From: Chionoecetes opilio
Taxonomy: Eukaryota > Arthropoda > Malacostraca > Decapoda > Majidae
Assembly: GCA_016584305.1 (NCBI GenBank)
Contig: JACEEZ010019117.1
Coordinates: 312,503 to 376,502 of the forward strand
Direction: 5' to 3'
Length of the DNA stretch: 64,000 nucleotides
In this document: positions 32,885-45,259 of the stretch, piece by piece
Position numbering within the stretch: position 1 is the stretch's first letter
Layout: each line of letters starts with the position of its first letter
Position numbers and translations under genes: made by a program
The notes under the pieces: generated by a model
Told to the model about the DNA's origin: nothing
The model's input: the letters and a program-made list of their open reading frames with translations, nothing else
Databases searched by the model: none

Positions 32885-34135
32885 AGTAATCGTCCAGACC
32901 ATTTCATCATTCCTGATTTAATGCAATCAAATCATAGCCATTGACGAGTATATCAACAATACGTCGTCACTTTTTGTATCCAGTCAGCCGTTTTTAAATA
33001 ATCCGCAATCAAAATCTGCAAATTCCCCGAGTTCTCAAAACGCACTCAAGATTTGCAGACGCTCAGGCTCAGGCTCCGTGACGTACCATCAGGGAGGATC
33101 CTCTTCCCGCGCTGATCAGAGGCACGTAAACACAGAGATAAATATAATAGTACTTGAAGATATTTGGGTGTTTCTGATAGATTTGTTTTGCTATATGCCA
33201 CATGCATGCATCCTTTATGGGTGCAGCAAGACAGCTGTGCCTTTCGAGAAAAGTTTGCACACGGAAAGGAGTGGCGTGTGTAGGAGTGGAGTGGCGTAGT
33301 GGCGTGTGGTGATTCACGCCTATAGTGTGTTGGGGCGAACAGTTGTGTTGAGAAACGGTGTGTAGTGAGGGTAGCGATGGACCACCACGACTGTGAGGCT
33401 TTGCCTCTTAACAAGACCAAGTAAACCAAGTAAACCAGGTGTGGAGTGGGCGTGGGAGTGCCCTGTGGTGAGAGACCCTGTAGTGGTGTGGCTGTCACAC
33501 TTTCTGCCTTCCCGCCCGCATATTTTCCAACTCTATGCTGTAGTTAATGCTAGTATGTGGTTTCCGAGTAATGACGTTTGACTGTAGCTCCAAAACTAAC
33601 CATAGGATTTTCTCGAAAGTACCTTCATTGTGATTCCCACACACACATGGTTTAACCTTATTTACCAATCCATGTTTTGGAGAAGTGCCAGGTCCTCCTG
33701 CTGAACCTCAGGCTCTGCTAACACCTGTTAATTCACCTCGTACTCGGGCTCAAACATATAGGATCCCATGACAATCTGAGGTTCGTTTTCCTCATAGTAT
33801 ACGCGACCAGCGTCATTTCTTTCGGTGTCAGATTGAGCATCGTACTCTAAATCTGTCACAGCGACAGATTCACTGTCTGACACCGAAGTACAATCGCTCA
33901 TCATAACATTTGCCGACAGGTGTCAGACAGAGTGTCTGCGGGCGTCCCTGTTCTGACGTCATCAATAACAGTCGTAGCCCTGTTGGAGGGAAGATTTTTT
34001 TTTTCGCGCGCTTTTTACAAAAGTCGTGTTTTTACGGAAATAAAGCCTGGAAATTAATTATTTTTGGTGGATTAGGTGTTTTGAATGTACATTCAACATA
34101 ATTAGGCAAAAAAAAAATGGGTCTGGACGACTACT
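32885..34135 (-). mobile_element. TTAA-flanked DNA element, copy A (1251 bp)
   Basis: Flanked by TTAA at 32881-32884 and 34136-34139. The terminal repeats are AGTA(A/G)TCGTCCAGACC. An inverted copy of exactly the same length is at 47285-48535, differing at only a few bases by eye. TTAA target sites are used by piggyBac and Kolobok elements. It has a short acidic ORF (33728-33904) but no recognisable transposase, so it is a non-autonomous or partial element. Confidence 0.88.
33728..33904 (-). CDS. Acidic 58-residue ORF in TTAA element, copy A
   Basis: The frame begins MMSDCTSVSDSESVAVTD and ends with SYMFEPEYEVN and TAA. After the stop the same frame reads on to an EDLALLQNMDW segment and another stop. 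The order acidic Ser-rich head, then YxFEPE, then a DW resembles the N-terminus of transposon-borne proteins with a P2X7-intracellular-like cysteine domain. That is an inference from pattern only; the cysteine domain itself is not present. Confidence 0.4.
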   Translation of the reverse strand: MMSDCTSVSDSESVAVTDLEYDAQSDTERNDAGRVYYEENEPQIVMGSYMFEPEYEVN

Positions 34136-34249
34136 TTAAAAAAATTACCCAACTGTAATTCGAAGACGTACGGAATCATGGTACATCATGTTGCCATCAT
34201 GGAAGACAGCAACAATTTATCATTTACATATATCACTTTTCCTCTCTTC

Positions 34250-34345
34250 TCTGTTCTGCCTTTCCCTTCCCTTTCCTTTCTTTTTCCATTTCTTTCCTTC
34301 TTTCTCTTCCCTTTTTTTCTCTTCTCCTCTTTTCTCTTTTCTGCT
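34250..34345. repeat. Polypyrimidine tract
   Basis: A C/T-only stretch of about 90 bp. The open frames over it are artefacts. Confidence 0.8.
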
Positions 34346-34391
34346 CCTGCCTCAAATCTCCAGGCGTTCGCCCTTTTCGGCAGACCGCTAT

Positions 34392-34439
34392 AGGTTAGGT
34401 TAGGTTAGAAAAACGTTAGGTTAGGTTAGGTTAGGCTAG
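34392..34439. repeat. TTAGG-like interstitial repeat
   Basis: Two short runs of TTAGG units (taggttaggttaggttag, then four more after aaaaacg) immediately left of the element at 34450. TTAGG is the telomeric motif of most arthropods; at this length and position it is interstitial. Confidence 0.8.
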
Positions 34440-34449
34440 GAAAAGGTTA

Positions 34450-36040
34450 CCCAGCAAACACGAAGACGGAGGGCCTCCGGAGGCCCTCTGTATGTCTTAT
34501 CGGCGGCCCGACGGAAGTGTACGACGTAGGGCCGCTGGGAATTTGCTCAGAGGCTCACCGGCGGGCCGCTCCCAGCGGCCCGCCGTAGGGCATATGACCA
34601 TTTGCCGCTGTTATATTAACTGATTGAGGAATCTTTATGGTTATACTTTCTAAGTATATTGCAGATATAGTAATGTTTTAAGGGGTGTTGCACAACCCAT
34701 TAGCCGATTAATAGACTAATGGGCTGTTCAACACTTATAAAAAACATTACTATATAATGCAATATGCTTAGAAAATTTAACCAGAAATATTCCTGTGTCG
34801 TTATCCAGTAATACGATGAAAAGGAGATTGCTAGGATCATAATTGCTACGGACATTGTTTATTTCATAAGTACAAAAACATTTTCGTTATTGAGTTTACA
34901 TGCTGGTGTACGTGGAACACTGAACGGCGTGAACAGCCATGTAGAAGGATATAGGTTGCGGCGAACAACATAACAACATCCACCCACTCGTGCGTTTTCC
35001 AACTAACTGATTATTTTCACTCAGACACAGCGCCAGGCGCCGTCAAGGAATTCCTAAAAAAACGTGTCGTACTGCAATTATTTATATTATTCAGTCTATT
35101 TCGATATAATGAAGGAGCGAAAACATGTTATAACTAAGTTCTCATTATGTTATCGACTGGTTAAGGGTGACAATTTAGGCCTTTTGTGGGTTTTTAACCC
35201 TTTGTAATGGCTATCGTACGTCTGGCAGTTTAGTGCATTGATAGCTTGGAAAAAATTTCAAATAATATTCTATTCTAAATCATGATATTATTCATATGTT
35301 AACTCCATCATCTACATATTCCATATTAGGTGTACCGTTGAGTATTGATATGTGTTGAAAATATGTTGGAAGTTATTGAAATAAGGGAAAATATGACCTT
35401 GTGTTATTCCGTAATAATCTTCGCCGCAGTTAATCAAGTGTTATTTTTATATGATAATTTCATATAAAACTACACAAACAGACAAACTGATAATCTTTTT
35501 CCATGTAAACTTCTTCCTATGTACGTATCTCATCTTTATTTCTATGTATCTCTGGGTGTTCCTGATTAAACTGGAAATATTTGAAATAAACTGAAATATG
35601 ATAATTTCTATAAACTATTATAAAAACTTTTATAACAATTTTTAATAGCTTGAACAGGCCTAATAATAGTGATGGTACCGATATTGAGATACTATGTATA
35701 TTACTGAGTTAATATATATAATATGAAATGAATATTTCCCACTTACAAATACGTACCAGCGCCCAGCGGGCCTCCGGAGGATTGACGTCAAGTTGCCGCT
35801 GCTTGTCACTACTGATGTAATACTACATCAAGATAATCATATAACTGTTGTCTCAAAATGTTTACACATAGAAATATTCAATTCTTGAAATTCTGTACAT
35901 TAATTTTCAACATAGTAAATTATCCCGTCTGAAAATACACCAGCGGGCCTTCGGAGGGCTGACGGAGGTAAATTTGCCGCCGGCGGCCGCCGTTCGCCGC
36001 TCTACGGCCTACGTCGGCCCGCCGGTGATGGTTAGCTGGG
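34450..36040. mobile_element. TA-flanked CCCAGC element, copy 1 (1591 bp)
   Basis: The ends are CCCAGCAAAC and, inverse, CCCAGCTAAC, flanked by TA at 34448-34449 and 36041-36042. Both termini are GC-rich (gggcctccggaggccc palindrome, cggcgggccgctcccagcgg) while the middle is AT-rich. An imperfect hairpin with arms of about 38 bp lies at 34668-34755. No coding region was recognised. Copy 2 is at 37035-38599 in the same orientation. Confidence 0.8.
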
Positions 36041-36042
36041 TA

Positions 36043-37032
36043 AGTTAACCACTGTCAGAGTAACTTTGTGTGGGAATCACAATGAGGTTATTTTCAAGAA
36101 AATCCTGTGGTTAGTTTCGGAGCTACAGCCATGCATAGAGGGCCGCCAGCTGCCGAAATCGGCGAACGCATGAGGAACCCTGAGAGCACCTCAGACTACC
36201 TCACCTCGCCTCACTGGAGGACTGTGGAGGTGTTCGTATATCCATTATGTACATTTTGTGGGTGACATTCCTGTGTAAGTTATGACAAATGTACCAGTTA
36301 CATTGCATTTTTAAAGTAATTATAACTATTACTAAAGAGACTGTTTATTATTTTAGTGTATTATGGCCAAATTACAAGCTTTATCGTGCTAGCCACAAGT
36401 CTTAACAAGGGTTCGGACGCATTGAAAGATTGGAGGGAGTGGAAAAATTGTTCCCAGATGTCGCTGGAGAATATTAATATTTGTGACATCATTAACTGTT
36501 GAGTTGTTGTATATATCCGATCAACGTGTTGAACCTACTCCTAATTAAATACAGTATCCTTTGCATGTCGTGCGCATGTAATGAATGTTGAATTGGATGA
36601 GAATTAAAGGAAAAGAGAAACGTTTACGGGAGGAGTTCTGATAAGATTTTCTCATGCGCGCGATCTGATTGGCCAGGCTCTTGAAACCACCACCCACACC
36701 CACGACTGTATAATTTTACAGGAAAAGAGTAAATTCCGCTGCCGGGAGTGACTCTGCTCAGTTTTCTGTACACGCAAAAGAGTAAAAAATAAGTGGGCGG
36801 AGCTTAAATAAGTAAAATTTTACTTGCAAGGGCATGCACAAAATACGCCTTATCACATAAAACACAGTAAAACACATTAAATAAAGGTCATTATGAGACT
36901 GAAGAAATTTGCATGAACTTAAAATTCACTTAAGGCCTCTTCCATTTGCGACATTTCAAGAACCAGTTCACGGAACCCAAGAGTTCAGGCGTTCCATTTG
37001 CGCACGAAAACCTGGGTCCGAGGCAAAGCGCG
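36043..37032. other. Sequence between the two CCCAGC elements
   Basis: 36053-36130 is related to the internal part of the TTAA elements (gggaatcacaatga, then gagctaca). 36930-37010 is the inverse of blocks at 39520-39615 and 46740-46825 (gaactggttc with caaatgga words). Otherwise no gene is seen. 36760-36860 is repeated in part at 48650-48720 (gggcggagcttaaataagta). Confidence 0.5.
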
Positions 37033-37034
37033 TA

Positions 37035-38599
37035 CCCAGCAAACACAAAGACGGAGGGCCTCCGGAGGCCCTCCGTATGTCTTACCGGCGGCCCGACGGA
37101 AGTGTACGACGTAGGGCCGCTGGGGATTTGCTCAGAGGCTCACCGGCGGGCCGCTCCCAGCGGCCCGCCGTAGGGCATTTGCCCATTTGCCGCTGTTATA
37201 TTAACTGATTGAGGAATATTTATGGTTATACTTTCTAAGTATATTGCAGATATAGTAATGTTTTAAGGGGTGTTGCACAACCCATTAGCCGATTAATAGA
37301 CTAATGGACTGTTCAACATTTATAAACATTACTATATTTTGCAATATACTTAGAAAGTAAAAACCATAAATATTCCTGTCGTTATCCAGTAATACATGAA
37401 AGGAGATCATAATTGCAAACGGACATTGTTTATTTCATAAGTAAAAAAACATTTTCGTTATTGGGTTTATATTAATATACATGCTGGTGTACTTTGGAAC
37501 ACTGTAAGCCATGTAGAAGGATATTGATTGCGGCGAACAACATAACAACATCCACCCCCTTGTGCGCTTTCCAAGTAACTGATTTTGAAGTGATTTCACC
37601 GAGTCACTGACACACGCTGCCGAGGAATTCCCTAAAAAAACGTGTCGTACTGCAAAAATTTATATTATTCAGTCTATTTCGATATAATGAAGGAGCGAAA
37701 AATGTTATAACTAAGTTCTCATTATGTTTCGACTGATTAAGGGTGATAATTTAGGCACTTTAGGGGTTTTTTAACCCTTGTAATGGCTATCGTACGTCGG
37801 GCAGTTTTAGTGCATTGATAGCAGGGCATTCAAAATATTCTGTTCTAAATCATGATATTATCCATGTTAATTCTCCATCATCTACATATTCCTTATTAGG
37901 GTACCGATGAGTATTGATATGTGTTGATAATATGTGGAAATGAAAAGAAATAAGGGAAAAAATTTTGACCTTGTGAAACATGTTTCCCGTAATCTTTGCT
38001 CGGTTAATTAATAAAATGGTTTTTTATATGATATACTAGTACACACATAGACTAACTGATAACTTTTCCATTAAACTCCTTCCTATGTACGTATCTCATC
38101 TTATTTCTATGTATCTCGGGGTGTTCCTGATTAAGCTGGAAATATTTGAAATAAACTGATATATGATAATTTCTATAAACTATTATAAAACTTCTATAGC
38201 AATTTTTAATAGCTTGAACGGCCTAATAATATGATGGTACCGATATTGAATACTATGTATATTACTGTGTTGATATATATAATATGATATGAATATTTCC
38301 CACTTACAATACGTACCAGCGCCCAGCGGGCCTCCGGAGGATTGACGTAAAGTTGCCGCTGCTTGTCATACTTTATGTAATACTACAGCAAGATAATCAT
38401 ATACTGTTGTTTCAAATGTTTACACATAGAAATATTCAATTCTTCAAATTCTGTACATTAAATTTTAACATAGTAAGTTTTCCCGTCTGAAAATCACCAG
38501 CGGCCCTTCGGAGGGCTGACGGAGGTAAATTTGCCGCCCGGGGGCCGCCGTTCGCCGCTCTACAGCCTACGTTTGGCCCGCCGGTGATGGTTAGCTGGG
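37035..38599. mobile_element. TA-flanked CCCAGC element, copy 2 (1565 bp)
   Basis: Collinear with 34450-36040, with numerous single-base changes and small indels. TA is at 37033-37034 and 38600-38601. The internal hairpin at 37252-37336 is retained. The divergence is much greater than between the two TTAA elements, so these two copies are older. Confidence 0.8.
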
Positions 38600-38845
38600 T
38601 AGTGATGCGCAAACCCGTGAACTTTTTTACTCACATTGAGAGGTGGGTAGCTTGGGTAGAGTTTTCAGTTCATAACAACAATGGTCGCCTTGGGCCTATT
38701 TCTCTTATCGTGAAGGTTTTCCCGCATGCACGAGTCGGAGAGGTGTCAGACGGCATAAAAGAGGCATACATGGCTGGCGGAGCCATGCGTTCCCCCGCGA
38801 TCTTAACCCTTTATATGATCCCTTCACATAGCAGCTAGCTGAGGG

Positions 38846-39153
38846 TTTTATCTCTCGTTATCTCTCTCTCTCGTTTTTCTCTCATTATCTCTCTCTCGTT
38901 ATCTCTCATTATCTCTCTCTCGTTATCTCTCTCTCTCTCTTGTTATCTCTCTCGTTATCTCTCCTCCCCGTTATCTCTCTCTCGTTATCTCTCTCTCGTT
39001 ATCTCTCTCTCGATATCTCTCTTTTCTCGTTATCTCTCTCTCTCCGTTTTTCTCTCTCCCCCTCGTTATCTCTCTCTCTCGTTATCTCTCTCGTTATCTC
39101 TCTCTCGTTATCTCTCTCTCGTTATTTTCTCTTTTCTCTCTCTTCTCTCTCTC

Positions 39154-39213
<60 letters not shown>

Positions 39214-39470
39214 CCTCTCTCTCTCTCTCTCTCTCTCCTCTCTCTCCTCTCTCTCGTTATCTCTCTCTCTCTCGTTATCTCTCCCCTCTCCTCGTTATCT
39301 CTCTCTCGTTTCTCTCTTTTTTTTCCTCTCTCTTTTACTCTTCCTCTCTCCTCTCTCCTCCCCCTTTTCTCCCCTCCCCCCTTTCTCTTTTCTCTCTTCT
39401 CCTCTCTCCTCCCTCCTCTCCTCTCTCTCGTTATCTCTCTCTCTCGTCATCTCCTCTCTCCTCTCTCTTT
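38846..39470. repeat. TC-rich microsatellite with GTTATC interruptions
   Basis: Runs of tctctc punctuated by cgttatctc. A second block with the same structure is at 39708-40010. Both are preceded by related sequence (catgc-ttccc-gcgatc and tatgatcccttcaca), so a whole segment is duplicated. Long Ser/Leu frames here are artefacts. Confidence 0.9.
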
Positions 39471-39707
39471 TAAAATTCCCTCGCCAGCTGGTATTTTTTG
39501 TAAACAAAAACGGGGTTTTTTTGCTTTCCCTTTTGTGACCGCAACCCAACCCTAAACCCAAAAACCCAACCCTAACTGAAAGAACTGGTTCTAAACTTGG
39601 CACAAATGGAATGGGCCGTTTAAGGGGCCGGTTAAAAACCCCTGGGGGAGGCCATGCTTTCCCGCGATCATAACTGATATGATCCCTTCACAAAACACTA
39701 CTGGTTA
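39471..39707. other. Spacer with a duplicated block
   Basis: 39520-39615 contains caacccaaccct and gaactggttct words that recur at 46740-46825 in the same orientation and at 36930-37010 in the opposite one. 39650-39700 duplicates 38778-38835. Homopolymer lengths differ between the copies. Confidence 0.5.
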
Positions 39708-39941
39708 TCTCTCGTTTCTCTCTCTCTCTCTTCGTTATCCCCTCCTCGTTATTTCTCTCTCTCTTATCTCTTCTCTCGTTTCTCTCTCTCTCGTTATTTT
39801 CTCTCTCTCGTTTTCTCTCTCTCTCTCTCCCCCCTCTCTCTCTTTTCCCCTTCCTCTTTTCTCTCTCTCTTTTCTCTCTTATCTCTCCTCCGTTATCTTT
39901 CTCTCTCTCTCTTTTTACTTTCCTCTCCTCCTCTCTCTCTT

Positions 39942-39976
<35 letters not shown>

Positions 39977-40010
39977 CTCTTCCCCTCCTCTCTCTCTTCT
40001 TGCCTCCCCA
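39708..40010. repeat. TC-rich microsatellite, second block
   Basis: The same make-up as 38846-39470 (tctctc with cgttatc interruptions). Confidence 0.9.
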
Positions 40011-40021
40011 CTGATATGTTT

Positions 40022-40188
40022 GTGTGGGGGTGTTGGAAACCCCTCATTTCCCGCCACATCCAGTGTCACCCGGGGGGCAGTTGTGACCCGGGCGGGGCTG
40101 CCATCGTCCTGTCACTCTCTGAAATTAGAGGTTAATCTCCAAAAACTCACGCCGCGCCCCCAGCCCTTCTGTGTTCCAACCCCACCAG
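40022..40188 (+). repeat. Left LTR-like repeat
   Basis: Matches 46551-46718 in the same order and orientation (ccctcat, ccacatc, cagtgtc, ggttaatctcca, gccgcgcccccagcccttct). Only the 3' part of the LTR aligns; the 5' boundary is hidden by the microsatellite. Confidence 0.7.
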
Positions 40189-41039
40189 GGCGCAGTATCT
40201 CGGGGGCTCATGGAGGAAGGCGGGGGCGGCGTAAGACCCCCCGGGCGGGTAGCGGCGCGCGGAAAGCCGCGTGTCCAAACTTGCCGCCATACCCCACCCA
40301 CGCGTTATACACCAACCCCGGCATCACACCACCACTCAGCGCCTCTCCAAACGACCCGCAGCATCGCCCACCCCTCCTCCGGGACCGGGGGAGCGCCCGG
40401 GGGCAGTCGCCGGCAACGTTTGAGGCGGGGGCCCCAGCGTAGAGACTACCACCATCTGGGGTTGGCGCACCCCACGGACCTTATTACCCTCCTTTGTACA
40501 CAGGGGTCAACAGCGCTCGCGCCGCCTGGGCAAGCAAGTGTTCAGCAACTCTCCCCCCGGGAGGCAATCGCGTTGTGAAAAGGGGGGTGATCTACCGTTT
40601 TGTATTATGGAGCGTGGGGGAAATTCTTCTCTCTACCGGGCTCGGGGTGCAGTGGTGTGCGTATATCCCCCCCATCCGCCCCAAAAGCGAATGTGCGGCT
40701 TTTGGGTGCCCTGAGTGCCTCCCCCTTTAAAGGGGATACATCTCAGCAAAAATATGATGGGCTACGTGATCGCACATAAAACGGGGTTTTTTGCGTTGTT
40801 TTCCCACGCCTCGGCTTCGTAAAATTCGCGTTGTGAATTTTTGGGCCGCGAAAGGCGGTGACCAACCGTCGAGCTACACCATTTGGGGGGTTTCGGTGAC
40901 CACTACCCCCCCCCCGTCAGGGCTCCCCACCACGAGGGGGCGGCAGCGGGCCCCGCCGCCGGCTTGGGGCGGAAAAAACCCGCCAAGCGGAGTCCAGGGG
41001 GGAGGGCAGGCGGTGCCCCGCGTGAATCTGAGTTACGGG

Positions 41040-41690
41040 GTGGGCTCATGCAGGCGTTTGCACGACACCCGTTGTTGCGGCCAAAAGGGGCACTTCTGGC
41101 CCCGTGTCGGCCCCACCCCCCGGGGCGGCGCTCGTCCGCCCGCCCTCATTCGACTTCACCCCTACCTCCGGTGCAGTGATCTTTTAGAGGGGAGATGGGG
41201 GCGTCGCTGCCCGTGGTGATCGTCTCACGCCCTCGCGCCCGTGCCCTACACAGCATGGCGGACACTGGGGGAAAGTGTCTGTGGCGGGTCCCCCTACTGT
41301 GGGGGGACCTCGGATACCCCAACGTCAGCTCCAGGCTACACCCCGGGTATCACCCACGTTGCCGGGGCAGCATGCCCTCCTGGGAACCTCACCTGTCGGG
41401 CCCCCGGGGGGACTGTCTCCACCAAAGTCTCACAAGCCGAAGGCGTGCGCAACTCTCCCTATCGCTCAAGCATGAAAGGCCCCCTTCGCCTGGTCCATCA
41501 CACCTTTTCCCGCGCCCCTTTCCCCACCATTTTGGTCTGGGGGCCCATCCCCCCCCCCCAAAATTTCCACGCCCCGCCCAATCCCACCTCACGAACTTGT
41601 AGGAGAACTCGATCGCCTCGAGAAATGTTCTTGGAGCACTTCGGGCGCATTGTGTTTGCCATGGGACGCCGCCGCTACAAGTGAGGGGTC
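41040..41690 (+). pseudogene. Gypsy gag zinc-knuckle and protease region
   Basis: 41046-41105 encodes a degenerate CCHC-like knuckle (RCCGQKGHFWPR). It is followed by a stretch around 41240-41290 with MADTGG, resembling the DTGA protease active site. Frameshifts prevent a continuous reading. Assignment rests on position before the RT. Confidence 0.45.
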
Positions 41691-41759
41691 CCCTCCCACG
41701 TCCCCCTACGGCCCGACACACGCCCCCCGCAGTCCACGTCCCAGCCTCAGTCCCGCTCC

Positions 41760-42995
41760 CTTCTTTGACGGGGTACAGACGCGGACGACGATGTTGAAAA
41801 AGGGCATCATCGGGGCGGTGCCCGCAGGGGGCCCCCGAATTGCTCCAGAAGGGTGGTAGTGCCAAAAAAGGACAAAAGGCCCCGCCCGCAGGGTCGCTTT
41901 CAGCGCCTTAACCGTGCCCTCAGAGAGACACACCACCAGACCGCCCTTCGTCTCTCTCTAGCGTCCCCAAAACTACATTTAAGCCCGTAGGGACCATACT
42001 CGGGCTACCACCGGTCCCCTCGACAGGGACCCAAGCTCAAAACATTCTCACCCCCGGGGGGCGCTACCTACCGCCCACCCCCATGGGCCACTGCCTTTCG
42101 CGGAACGCGTTCCAAAGCTTTTTGACGACCCCTCCCCGACGTCCCCGGGAGCTAAAGTGCGGGACACACTCTCTCCACGACCAGCGCAGGGGCCCCTTTC
42201 CCGGGACCATAAAATTTTCTCCAGAGGTGCTGGAGAGGGGTTTCCCCCCCTGCGACCTGAAAAGTTCCGCTTCTGCAGGAGGGGGTTCACCTTTGCCGGC
42301 TACCCCTGGGCTGGGAAGGGTACCACCAACCGCGACCTCGTCAACAAAATAACCGACTTCAAGATGCCCGCCCAGCCCCCCTGAGACGTGCGGTCATGGT
42401 TGGGCCCTCGTCACCCGGGTCGCCCCCTTCCGGGCGGTCGCCCCTTCATGGAGCCCTTCGGGGAGCTACTCAAAAACCCCGGGGGGAAAGGCGTGTACGG
42501 GGACAAGCTTGGAGGCCTTTTCCCTCCGCCAAAACACTATTGGGCGTTGGCGGCCGAGGCTGCGTTTCTTGAGGGTTTCGGCCCACAGCAGTCCTCACTG
42601 ACTACAGTCGCCAGGGTATTGGTTTTCCTTGTCCCAGCAGTACTGCAGTGTGTCTCGGAGATCGCCGCTATCTGCCTGACGGGGGGAACTTGTGCTCTGG
42701 GCACCACTCTCACAGCGGCCGGAGGACTACAGTACCTCGAGGGAAAGCGCTTGCCATCGCCTGGGCCTAAAAAGGCACGCCTTTTCCCCCCTTCTGAAAA
42801 AACCCACGCTCGTCACAGACCACAAGGCCCTTCGGGATTTTCGGAGCAAGGAACAAAAGGCAAGCCCCCCCTGATCCTAAACCCTAAAAGAGAAGACCTA
42901 ATTTTCACCTTCCGCACAAAAATCAAGGGCGACCTAACTCGCGGCAGACGCCTTTCGCGAAAACCCGACCCTGTCAGGTGGGCCCAAAGGTCGGA
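41760..42995 (+). pseudogene. Gypsy reverse transcriptase and RNase H region
   Basis: Readable blocks in shifting frames are MLKKGIIGAVPAG (RT start), SALTVP/RETHH-like, DTLLHDQ-like (around the catalytic site, damaged), EKFRFCRRGFTFAGY, KITDFKMPAQPP, and DVRSWLG. Then the connection and RNase H follow: TDYSRQGIGF-like, EGKALAIAWA-like and LVTDHKALRDF. These are in the order and spacing of Ty3/Gypsy Pol. At least ten frame changes are needed, so it is non-coding as assembled. Confidence 0.75.
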
Positions 42996-43429
42996 CGTAA
43001 AGACTGGTATGCGCAGCCATGACCGCACCCGGCCGCGGCGCCGAGGACGAGGTGGGGGTTTGTGGACCTTCATCAATGGAGGAAAAGGCTCCCGGGACAG
43101 GGTACCGGCTCTTGCGGGAATGCTAGCCAATGACGGCTGGGGTGAACAAGGACTGGGGGCCGCTCCCCTCCGCCGTCTTCAAGATGCGGGGCCCCCTCTC
43201 CTGCCCCGGGGAAAACGTCCCCCTTTCACCTGTGACGAAAACACCCCGGCTGGTCATACCCGCGGGCCCCGGGCGTGCATCCTCGCGAACCTTCATGCGG
43301 GGGACCAAAGGGAGGACTCATGCACGCAGGGGGGGCAGTCAGTCTACTGGGCCCGGGGTTGACGGGAGGTGGAGCAGAAAAGGGGCCAATTGCGGGATGC
43401 GATACGCACGCCCCCTCCCCCCGCGAAAC

Positions 43430-43745
43430 CCTCTTGCCCACCCCGCCCCCGAGTACCCATTCCAGCAAATGGTGGGGATTTATTTCAATGACGGGCCCCC
43501 CTATATCGCCCTCGCTGACGGGTCCGGATGGCTCGAAGTGGACCTTCCACCCACCATCACGCCCTCACGGTGTTCCGACGATGGTTTAAAGGGGTTCGGG
43601 ATCCCGAGGAGCTGTCGTGCATGGGGAACGAACCTCACCTCCAGGAAAACCGGGGTTCCTCGACACCTGGGTGCGGCTGAGGGTTCATCGCACATTCCCC
43701 CATCTAACGGCCCGCGGGCGGCAGTCAATGTGCCAATGTGTTGAC
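43430..43745 (+). pseudogene. Gypsy integrase core fragment
   Basis: Pieces EYPFQQMVGIYF, YIALADGSGWLEV, GFGIPRSC and GTNLTSRKT correspond to the integrase catalytic core (first Asp, the GWxEV strand, and the GTNFTS/second-Asp region, here damaged). The segment ends at a SNGPRAAVN block, after which similarity stops abruptly at about 43740. Confidence 0.7.
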
Positions 43746-43749
43746 GGAA

Positions 43750-45250
43750 AATTTGGGGGGAACTTGTATGGGGGGTTTTTAGAAATGCAACGTTTTACTT
43801 GAAAGTATTACTTGGGGGTATTTGTAAAAATTCAACTTGACGGGAGGATTTAAACTTATCTTATGACTTCACTATGTGATTTTAATGTGACCACGTCTCA
43901 CTGCGGGAGTAATGAAAAAGGGGGATGTATTTAAGGGGAAAGTAAGATTTGGTTAAGGGCGCGCCACCAGCCCCGCGGTAACCACTGGATTACTCCCTGG
44001 GGACGTTTTATTAATATTAATTTAATTGATCTTGGTATCGTGGTTGTTGAATTATCGGTAGGCCCGAATCTTTTTGGAAATGGGGGAATTACTTTCCAAC
44101 CCAAAAAATAAACACCCGGGTTTTTTTAAAAACCAAAAACTTTTTTCAAATAACATCCTATTTATTCTATGACAATAGTCTCTTGCTTGAAACATTCCAC
44201 AATAAGGGTTAACACCAACCGAGAAAACTCTACTCGTGTAAGAAAAAGAAATTTTCACCCTGATACGGAAACTCTTCCTATGTGTAAAGAAAACTCTTAG
44301 GGCCAAACTCTCCCCACTGTCCTATTCGTTAATTTTTCCTACACTAGGGGAAAATCCCCTTAAAATTTTTTAATTACACATGGAAAATAATTTGTAAAAA
44401 AATGTGAGGGTAAGAAATTTGTGTGTTTTCCATAACCATTGGGTTTGAAAAGACAGACGGCCTCAACAGCGAGAGACTAATCTCGTTAATAACCTTTTAA
44501 AATGGGCAACCTTCTACTTGTGACACGAAAGTCCCCATATATAGGAGGAAGAAATATATAAAATAATAATAAAGAAAAAAGAAACGGGGCGAGGGGGGTA
44601 AATGTCTTACCACAACGAAGCGAAGCGAATACTCTCCCGGGTTTGCCTTCGGGAAAATGGAATTGTTTAAAGATCTGACGTGACCTCAAATGATAGCTTT
44701 TAATCCCCAAAAAGCTATTTAATAATGAAACCCCGTACAAAGCCCCCTAAGACCCTGGCTTTTAATAAGACCTTTCTTTGATATAGAAGATTTAAATGCT
44801 TAACTAATACCCGAAGGGGGTTTATACTTTTTCACGTCAAATGTCCGAACCATTTTTAAGTGGTAAAATAGAAATTGGAGCTAGAAAAATTTTGGGAGGT
44901 TTTCTTTTAGCGTGTATCTTTTCTAACCGTCCTATTAACTAACCGATAACGGGGGGATTATTTTTAAAGCTTAAAAAATCTGGAGGAAACTTTGTCTCCC
45001 CAAAAGTTGGGGAAAGTACAAGATCTGAAATCATTGTTTTTTCACGTCGCAGAATAAATTTTCACACGGAACTTGCCCCGCTACGGGGTGTCGGGGGGGG
45101 GGGAATGGAAAGAGGAAAGGGAAAAAGGGGGAAAAGGAAAAAAGATAGAAAAAATGGGGGTTTAAAGGCGAGAGTCCCCGGAAAAAAAGAGAAAAATTAA
45201 AAACTGACAAGACATACTCGGGGAATTTTTATGATAAAAATTCTCCTACT
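43750..45250. other. Unassigned AT-rich stretch inside the Gypsy element
   Basis: No recognised protein on either strand. It is rich in A and G runs. It separates the integrase core from the Pol C-terminus, so it may be a later insertion or a misassembled segment. No clear terminal repeats or target duplication were found. Confidence 0.35.
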
Positions 45251-45259
45251 ACTCTCCCG

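Noticed and set aside
33046..33498. 150-codon frame, repeated at 47922-48374
   Set aside because: It is conserved only because the two TTAA elements are almost identical. Composition is Ser/Thr/Leu/His-rich with no domain, and the overlapping opposite frame is equally open.
38940..39473. A 177-codon Ser/Leu frame
   Set aside because: Encoded by the TC/GTTATC microsatellite.
42388..43362. 324-codon plus-strand open frame as a novel gene
   Set aside because: It overlaps recognisable Gypsy RT/RNase H blocks that are in other frames for much of its length; the open frame is a by-product of GC-rich sequence.
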